In this document: positions 39,669-44,985 of the stretch, one piece after another
Layout: each line of letters starts with the position of its first letter
Numbering within the stretch: the stretch's first letter is position 1
Assembly: GCA_016285145.1 (NCBI GenBank)
Contig: JAEEQE010000024.1
Location: 1-44,985 of the forward strand
Direction: 5' to 3'
Origin: Bacteroidales bacterium
GTDB taxonomy: Bacteria > Bacteroidota > Bacteroidia > Bacteroidales > WCHB1-69
DNA: 44,985 nucleotides
The notes under the pieces: model-generated
What the model was told of the DNA's origin: nothing
Seen by the model: the letters and a program-made list of their open reading frames with translations, nothing else
Databases searched by the model: none
Position numbers and translations under genes: made by a program

Positions 39669-40508
39669 ATGAAAATTTGTGTTATCGGAACAGGTACGAT
39701 GGCCAAGGGCATTGTGAAGGCTTTCGCCGCCAAGATGCCGGTGGTCATGAAAAGTAGAACCCAGGCCAGCCTGGACAAGGCTATGGCTTCTTTTGCAAAA
39801 GGTTACGGCAAACTCGTGGAGAAGGGAAAACTCACACAAGAAGCCGTGGACGCCATCTTGAAAAACATCACCACGACGACGGATTACGCCACTTTTGCCG
39901 ATGCCGACCTCGTGATTGAGGCAGCTGTGGAAGACATGCAGCTGAAGAAGGATGTGTTCACCGAGTTAGACAAAATCTGCAAGCCGGAGACCATCTTCGC
40001 CACCAACTCCTCATCGCTTTCCATCACGGAAATCGCCGCCTGCACCAGCCGTCCCACCCAATTCATCGGGATGCACTTCTTCAATCCCGCCGACCGTATG
40101 GCGTTGGTGGAGGTCATCAAAGGGCAAGTCACGTCCGAAGAGGTTTGCAAGTGCATCGTGGAGTTGGCATCTTCCATCGGCAAAACGCCGGTGCTGGTGA
40201 ACGAGGCTCCCGGTTTCGTGGTCAACAGGATTCTCATCCCGATGATTAACGAGGCGGTGGGCATCCTCGCCGACGGCATCGCCAGTGCGGAGGACATCGA
40301 CAAGTGCATGATGTTAGGCGCCAACCACCCGATGGGTCCGCTTGCCCTGGCCGACCTGATCGGCAACGATGTGAACCTCGCCATTATGGAGGTCTTGTAC
40401 AACGAGTTCGGCGATCCCAAGTACCGTCCGCACCCGCTGTTGCGCAAGATGGTACGTGCTGGTCTGCTTGGCCGCAAGACCGGTCGCGGATTCTACACCT
40501 ACGAATAG
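39669..40508 (+). CDS. 3-hydroxybutyryl-CoA dehydrogenase (279 aa)
   Basis: NAD(P)-dependent oxidation of (S)-3-hydroxybutyryl-CoA to acetoacetyl-CoA. Rossmann start [20 protein letters not shown] (GxGxMxxGI). Then [38 protein letters not shown], the catalytic His in [20 protein letters not shown] (about residues 137-157), and [21 protein letters not shown]. The C-terminal domain ends [15 protein letters not shown], the family signature. The usual GGSGI part of the nucleotide loop is replaced by MAKGI, still compatible with NAD binding. Operon with the hydratase. Confidence 0.93.
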   Translation: MKICVIGTGTMAKGIVKAFAAKMPVVMKSRTQASLDKAMASFAKGYGKLVEKGKLTQEAVDAILKNITTTTDYATFADADLVIEAAVEDMQLKKDVFTELDKICKPETIFATNSSSLSITEIAACTSRPTQFIGMHFFNPADRMALVEVIKGQVTSEEVCKCIVELASSIGKTPVLVNEAPGFVVNRILIPMINEAVGILADGIASAEDIDKCMMLGANHPMGPLALADLIGNDVNLAIMEVLYNEFGDPKYRPHPLLRKMVRAGLLGRKTGRGFYTYE

Positions 40509-40545
40509 GCGTACATTCCCACCATACACTCTTTTTGTGTAAACG

Positions 40546-40589
40546 CGCGCCCCGCCAGGTTGATAATCCGGCGGGGCGCGATGTTTTTT
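40546..40589 (+). terminator. strong intrinsic terminator of the crotonase operon
   Basis: CGCGCCCCGCC pairs perfectly with GGCGGGGCGCG across a 13-base loop and is followed by AT and seven T. Downstream of the 3-hydroxybutyryl-CoA dehydrogenase and facing a convergent gene. Confidence 0.92.
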
Positions 40590-40608
40590 TGAATATGCTC
40601 AAAATCCT

Positions 40609-41385
40609 TTAGTCGCGAAGGCAACGGACAGAAAGGCCGAGCTCCTTGGCGGGTGGCACCAAAAGCGAGTACTGCTTCCACGCGAAGGCCATATTGCACT
40701 GGAATTCCTTCCGGATCAAGTCTTGCGAGAATTCGGTCCCAAACAGGTAGGGGTTCTCATGCATATAATCCTTCAGCAACCCATTGCTTAACAACTGGTA
40801 TGAGTCACACTTACCGCACTCCTGCCAATCATCGTCAAGCTTCAAGCCGTTTACGTAAACGGTCTCGGGAATATCCGACAATATCGGCTCCTGTCCGGGC
40901 ACCATCAAAACCAAGCGCATCGTTGGCACCGTGCTGGAAACATAATACAAGGAACTTATATCATAAAAAGTGGGCAGTCTATAATACCAAAACCGCTGGA
41001 TAGTCACACTGGTGTGCGCCTTTATGTTGGGATGCTGCAAATATACAAGACCTGATTGCAAAGGAATCCGACAATCTCTATCATCCAGTCTGTCAATCTT
41101 TCGCCAGCCATACGGAGAATCATAATAGAGCAAGCCTATTGTAGCCGTTTCCGCATAAAGATTTACCGCTGAATCCCCATCATTTACAAGCTCAACATCT
41201 ATTGCGAGTCCGACATCGGAAAGGACCAAAGCATCAAAAGGAAGAGAGGTCATCGCCGGAGTTGTCAAATTGTTTGTTATATTATTAACCCTTAATGTTT
41301 TGAACTTCACCGACAGTTGTGCCGCACACCATTGCGGAGCCATCAGAAGGGCCGTAAGCAGGAAGAGGGGAACAAACTTTCTCAT
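40609..41385 (-). CDS. secreted protein of unknown function (258 aa)
   Basis: Signal peptide MRKFVPLFLLTALLMAPQWCAAQ; mature part LSVKFKTLRVNNITNNLTTPAMTS. Body of beta strands with YLQHPNIKAHTSVTIQRFWYYRLPTF and LRLVLMVPGQEPILSDIP-like segments and several Cys (WQECGKCDSYQ). No family recognised. The C-terminus ELGLSVRCLRD is close to the ending of FISUMP domains (SVRCVRD, as in the protein at 10664-12658), although the rest of the FISUMP pattern is not evident. Start ATG 41385 follows a TATTTTTG box at 41405-41412; the longer frame to 41475 is not supported. Periplasmic or surface location likely. Confidence 0.7.
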   Translation of the reverse strand: MRKFVPLFLLTALLMAPQWCAAQLSVKFKTLRVNNITNNLTTPAMTSLPFDALVLSDVGLAIDVELVNDGDSAVNLYAETATIGLLYYDSPYGWRKIDRLDDRDCRIPLQSGLVYLQHPNIKAHTSVTIQRFWYYRLPTFYDISSLYYVSSTVPTMRLVLMVPGQEPILSDIPETVYVNGLKLDDDWQECGKCDSYQLLSNGLLKDYMHENPYLFGTEFSQDLIRKEFQCNMAFAWKQYSLLVPPAKELGLSVRCLRD

Positions 41386-41404
41386 CACACAAGGATTAGG
41401 GATG

Positions 41405-41412
41405 CAAAAATA
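41405..41412 (-). promoter_or_regulatory. -7 box TATTTTTG of the 40609-41385 gene
   Basis: Minus-strand TATTTTTG 20 bases before the ATG at 41385. Its surroundings (TGCAAAAATAC) resemble the core of the 35-base repeats at the left end, showing that those repeats look like an ordinary promoter here. Confidence 0.6.
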
Positions 41413-41617
41413 CTTTTTTTTCAAATAGGGAATTCCTTTTTTGGCCTCCCCTGACGCCGCCTTCGTGGTTTGCATATCATGGTATCACTATTTTTCCTAC
41501 TTTTGCCCACGCATCATTAACAACACTTTTGAAATTGAATTTATAAACTGATTCACCAATGAGAATAATTGAAAAGAGTAAAAACAAAGATGAGATCATT
41601 AAGCTCTTAAAGTCATC

Positions 41618-42223
41618 ATGATGAATTCCGACGAGCAACCCACATTTCCCCAACTGCAGGCATTTGCTGACACGATGTCGGGCAATGTGCACGTTTCCGT
41701 TTCTGAACGGGACGGCACCATAACATTTGCCGCGCCGCGAGGCAATGTGATTCGCAAAACAATCATCATTTTCCTTTTAGGCATACTGGGGGCGTGGTGG
41801 GGAATTGCCAACTCCAACATCGAAGTCGTCATAGTTTCGATTGGCGTTGCCACTGCGTATGGACTTCTATCGGAACCCTCCTATTCTGTGATGATTAGCA
41901 GACAAGGATGTAAGGTGTTAACAGGGTTGTTGGGCATCCAACGTGCCTCATACGACTGGAAAGATTACAAAGGGCCATTGGTTTATATGAGATCTTTAAA
42001 TGGACGGGAGCCCTCGCCCAAGGAATTTTGCCTGAAGTTTTCTCATAAAAATCGGCAGCAAGAGGTGCGCCTCTCGGATCTGACATGGGGAAAAACCAAC
42101 AATTCCCGCGAAACCCTGCAGAAGATGTCGGAATTTTGGGAAATGACAGAGCGTTTGTTTGATCTGGAGCCATTTGAAACAGAATTTCAGATAACCGGTC
42201 GCAATGCTATCTTCGGAGGATGA
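41618..42223 (+). CDS. membrane protein of unknown function (201 aa)
   Basis: N-terminal soluble part (MMNSDEQPTFPQLQAFADTM, then VHVSVSERDGTITFAAPRGN), two membrane helices at about residues 47-64 (TIIIFLLGILGAWWGIA) and 68-85 (IEVVIVSIGVATAYGLL), and a C-terminal cytoplasmic part with SVMISRQGCKVLTGLLGIQRASYDWKDYKG, a PH-like strand pattern of the bacterial bPH type. I cannot assign a family. The region from 41476 to 41617 has no clear gene. A second ATG at 41621 is equivalent. Role unknown. Confidence 0.65.
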   Translation: MMNSDEQPTFPQLQAFADTMSGNVHVSVSERDGTITFAAPRGNVIRKTIIIFLLGILGAWWGIANSNIEVVIVSIGVATAYGLLSEPSYSVMISRQGCKVLTGLLGIQRASYDWKDYKGPLVYMRSLNGREPSPKEFCLKFSHKNRQQEVRLSDLTWGKTNNSRETLQKMSEFWEMTERLFDLEPFETEFQITGRNAIFGG

Positions 42224-42330
42224 AGCAGATTCAATTCACTGACCACTGATCACTGACCACTCACCCTCTCCAGCACCTTCACAATATCCTCCTCGCTGAA
42301 CGTCATCGGGGCGGAGAGGCACTTCCAGAC
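42224..42330. other. short convergent intergenic region
   Basis: It has the CACTGACCACTGATC low-complexity string (42236-42262). On the minus strand there is an 18-residue ORF (42250-42306, MTFSEEDIVKVLERVSGQ) that looks like the end of a real protein. It may be a leftover from a deleted gene downstream of the restriction gene, or a tiny real peptide. Confidence 0.35.
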
Positions 42331-44985
42331 TCAATGTACAAGCACGTTCCGCAATTCTTCATAGGTCTTCACGACACCATAGGTCACTGTGCTCTCGGAA
42401 ATGGTGGCGAAGTGACGACGGGCGCACTCTATCTTGATATTCTCAGTTTCTCGATAGTCAAGCAATTTGTCCATGTCATAACCTTTGGTTTCTGCCACGA
42501 AATAAATGTGCTTGATGTCGTTGCCTTCCTTGAATACAATCGCCCAATCGGGGTTATAATGGCCAGCTGGGGTGTTGATATAGAATCCGCCGGGCAATTT
42601 CGTATAAACAGCCACTTCGTTTTGGGTTTCCAGTTCCTTGGCAAAGTCCATTTCTATACCTTTCGAATCCACTACAACAAGGTCATAGAGTGACTTTTCC
42701 GATTCCATTGCATTGACACCCAAACGGCCTTTGAGTTCTGAAGCGCTGAATATGTCGGATTCAAACTTCTTGTCGAGCTTATGATATGCCACGTGCTCAA
42801 TCACGGCGATGGCTTTGCACTCATTGATGATGTTGCCCGCCTTGATGATAAACTCCTCCGGATTGGCTTTGAACTGCATAAAAGTTTTAGGACTGATCTT
42901 TTGCAGGATGGATACAATGGCCTTTCTTGTCAATCCCGTGTCTTCCACCAATTTGCCAATCAGGTCGTATTTCACCTTCTCACCGACCAATTCGTGGATG
43001 GAGGTTGTTTCGGCTTTCGTCTGTTTCATGGCGGTGCCGGCTGTCAGCTGGTCTTTGCTCTTGATGCTTTCCAGCGTGCCCGACACCACTTGGATGTTGA
43101 TATTGGTGACCTGCAAATGGTTGTCAAGCTTAGCGACTGCGTGGTCTATGAGATCATCCGTCTTGAAATCCACGGTATAGTAGGTTTTGTGGTTGATTTT
43201 GTTCCACAACGCCTGGAATTCCTTTCTCTCGAATCTCTTCGAGTCGAATTTCGCTTCACGCATACGTCTTGCATCCTCGGGACGGACGGCATCCGGATTG
43301 AACACGGCGTCAAGACGATTGATAATATCCGTTTTGTATTCATTGTACTCCTCCCCAAAGTCAAGTACACCCTGCTGCTTGTCATCGTGATATTTCTGAG
43401 TGAGTTGCCCCTGCCGATTCACATAACCATTTCCAACGAGCGCAGTGAAGAGGAAGCTTGCCCCGAGATCGTCAATCTGTTTTTTCTCACCCTGAGCATT
43501 GGTGACGGTCATACCGGCGAAAAGGGTCGGCTGCACTTTGATGGGTCTGTCGCCTACGGCATCCGCGATTTCCGTCTGCAGTTTGGCCGCGAAGGAGTTG
43601 TAGGACTCGCTGGCAATGACGGTCAGCTCGTTCACCTCGAAGACACGGCCATGCAGCACGTTCTCGTCCTGCCGCTCGCCCTGGTCGTTCACGCAGAGGC
43701 GCATACCGCGTCCCACCTCCTGCCGTTTTTTGGTCATGTTGTCGCTGTCTTTCAGCGTGCAGATCTGGAAGACATTGGGATTGTCCCAGCCTTCCTTCAA
43801 GGCGGAATGGGAGAAGATGAAGCGGGTGGGCTCGCTGAACGAAAGCAGACGTTCCTTGTCCTTCATAATCAGATCGTATGCGGAAACGTCATTACTGCTT
43901 TCATTCTTTATTTCCGTAGCAGATGGCTGCACATAGTGACCTTTCTTGTCGCGGGAGAAGTAGCCGTTGTGGACTTCCGGCGCGCTGAACTTTTTCAGAT
44001 ATTCCAAGTATTTTGGGTCATCGGCTAAATCCAGCTGCAGTTGTCCCACGATGTTGGCATATTCCTCCTCGAAGATTTCGGCGTATGTGCCGTTCTTCGT
44101 GCCGCCTCCGGGTTCGTAGATGCGGTAGTTATCGACGTGGTCAATGAAGAACAGCGAAAGGCATTTGATGCCCATGGTGAAGAGCTTGCGCTCTTTATGG
44201 ATATGGGAGAGGATGGTCTCGCGTATCTGATGGCGGCGCACATAGATGTCGTTCACCTTTCCCACCATCTCGCCTTCACCCAGCACCAAGCCGTTCAAAA
44301 GGCGCACGGTGCGGTTAAAGCCGTCAATGCTTTCGACGCGATAGCCGTGGGCGTACTCTTGCAGCTGCCCCGACTGCTGAAAAATGTCGAAACCATCCGA
44401 GACCGTCTGAATCACAGGTTTGACAGTGCTGGCCATCCGCTTGTCAAAGCCTATCCGGGCCATGGGGTTGCCTTTTGAGAGTTCTATGCTTTCAAGATAC
44501 ACGTAGCCGTTTGTGGCCGTGGTGCCTTTCTGTTCAATACCTTTCACCGAAATCTTCTTCACCAATTTCTTGTTGTAGGCATCCATGGCATCCAAGCGAT
44601 AGACCATGTTTACGATGTCATCCGCTCTGTGGGTGGCACTATACAACAGCGTAAAGAGCGGATGGAACTCCTGCAGACGGTTACGGGTGGCGTTTTTCTT
44701 GTCTGCGCCCAAAACGGACTGAGGCTCGTCTATGATAAGGATGGGATTGGTGGCCGCTATCACATCAATGGGCTTACGAGAACGGAAAGCATCCAGCTTC
44801 ATATAGATACGGCGGGCGTCTTCGCCACGGGCGGCGAAAGCCTGCGTGTTGATGATCATGACGTGCATGTTGCTGTCGCTGGCGAATTGGTCAATCTTCG
44901 TCAGCTGCTTGCTGTCGTAGATGAACGACTGAATACGCTTGCCATATTCAGCGGCAAAGTGTTCGCTCATGATTTCAAAGGAGCG
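42331..44985 (-). CDS. type III restriction enzyme, Res subunit (C-terminal part, runs off the edge)
   Basis: Restriction subunit of a type III system: ATP-dependent translocase plus nuclease. In the visible 879 residues from an internal ATG at 44970, the helicase motif II is seen as ILIIDEPQSV, motif III LLYSATHRADD, and motif VI in KKRQEVGRGMRLCVNDQGER. The nuclease domain near the end shows NTPAGHYNPDWAIVF ... YFVAETKGYD, the PD...(D/E)xK pattern of these enzymes. The frame is open through base 44985, so the N-terminus with Walker A is outside. The Mod methyltransferase gene, normally upstream, would lie beyond the right edge. The 3' neighbour is unrelated. Confidence 0.92.
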   Translation of the reverse strand, partial: RSFEIMSEHFAAEYGKRIQSFIYDSKQLTKIDQFASDSNMHVMIINTQAFAARGEDARRIYMKLDAFRSRKPIDVIAATNPILIIDEPQSVLGADKKNATRNRLQEFHPLFTLLYSATHRADDIVNMVYRLDAMDAYNKKLVKKISVKGIEQKGTTATNGYVYLESIELSKGNPMARIGFDKRMASTVKPVIQTVSDGFDIFQQSGQLQEYAHGYRVESIDGFNRTVRLLNGLVLGEGEMVGKVNDIYVRRHQIRETILSHIHKERKLFTMGIKCLSLFFIDHVDNYRIYEPGGGTKNGTYAEIFEEEYANIVGQLQLDLADDPKYLEYLKKFSAPEVHNGYFSRDKKGHYVQPSATEIKNESSNDVSAYDLIMKDKERLLSFSEPTRFIFSHSALKEGWDNPNVFQICTLKDSDNMTKKRQEVGRGMRLCVNDQGERQDENVLHGRVFEVNELTVIASESYNSFAAKLQTEIADAVGDRPIKVQPTLFAGMTVTNAQGEKKQIDDLGASFLFTALVGNGYVNRQGQLTQKYHDDKQQGVLDFGEEYNEYKTDIINRLDAVFNPDAVRPEDARRMREAKFDSKRFERKEFQALWNKINHKTYYTVDFKTDDLIDHAVAKLDNHLQVTNINIQVVSGTLESIKSKDQLTAGTAMKQTKAETTSIHELVGEKVKYDLIGKLVEDTGLTRKAIVSILQKISPKTFMQFKANPEEFIIKAGNIINECKAIAVIEHVAYHKLDKKFESDIFSASELKGRLGVNAMESEKSLYDLVVVDSKGIEMDFAKELETQNEVAVYTKLPGGFYINTPAGHYNPDWAIVFKEGNDIKHIYFVAETKGYDMDKLLDYRETENIKIECARRHFATISESTVTYGVVKTYEELRNVLVH

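Overview
The window reads as chromosomal DNA of a member of the Bacteroidales (Bacteroidota). The main evidence is many promoters of the Bacteroidota form TAnnTTTG with few Shine-Dalgarno sequences, proteins with type IX secretion (T9SS) C-terminal sorting domains, a TonB-dependent receptor paired with a DUF4249 lipoprotein, a FISUMP-domain protein, ORF6N and DUF5618 families, and a PPi-type phosphofructokinase. I cannot place it below order level. No complete rRNA or tRNA gene was seen.

Left end (1-3120): a 110-base fragment of 23S rRNA (minus strand) abuts the first of six direct copies of a 35-base repeat. The copies are about 296 to 853 bases apart and separate unrelated small genes: two unknown proteins, a small membrane protein, a secreted protein and a RelE/ParE-type toxin-antitoxin pair. 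Every copy carries a minus-strand TATTTTTG promoter box that faces the next gene. This looks like an integron-like array of cassettes delimited by promoter-bearing repeats. It has no canonical attC site and no integrase in the window. It is the most unusual part of the sequence. It is followed by a 19-unit GTTT tract and a terminator.

3229-17091: mostly envelope and secreted functions. There is a lipoprotein, a C10 cysteine peptidase with a T9SS tail, an AlkZ-related protein and a GNAT acetyltransferase. An ECF sigma-factor operon follows, holding a lipoprotein, a single-pass membrane protein, an outer-membrane barrel protein and another lipoprotein. Then come a large FISUMP protein, an HD/DUF4298 fusion, and a DUF4249/TonB-dependent receptor pair.

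17211-30587: housekeeping genes mixed with lineage-specific ones: mnmE, an ATP-grasp-like protein, a Dus-family tRNA-dihydrouridine synthase, a T9SS protein, a WaaE-like glycosyltransferase, murA (with Asp in place of the catalytic Cys), PPi-type pfk, a DUF4197 lipoprotein, birA, a RecD-like helicase, a lone CoA-transferase alpha subunit and a secreted protein.

30626-33838: three tandem DUF5618 paralogues, then a patch of broken genes (two ORF6N-type remnants, a T9SS tail fragment, a C11 tract and an inserted palindromic element).

33911-44985: the hpt-adk-dxr-rsgA operon on the minus strand, panB-rluA on the plus strand, and an enoyl-CoA hydratase/3-hydroxybutyryl-CoA dehydrogenase pair closed by a strong terminator. 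After these come a secreted protein, a membrane protein and the C-terminal nine tenths or so of a type III restriction enzyme, which runs off the right edge. Together with the CoA-transferase subunit, the crotonase pair suggests C4 acyl-CoA (crotonyl/3-hydroxybutyryl) metabolism. Thiolase, acyl-CoA dehydrogenase and the CoA-transferase beta subunit are not in the window.
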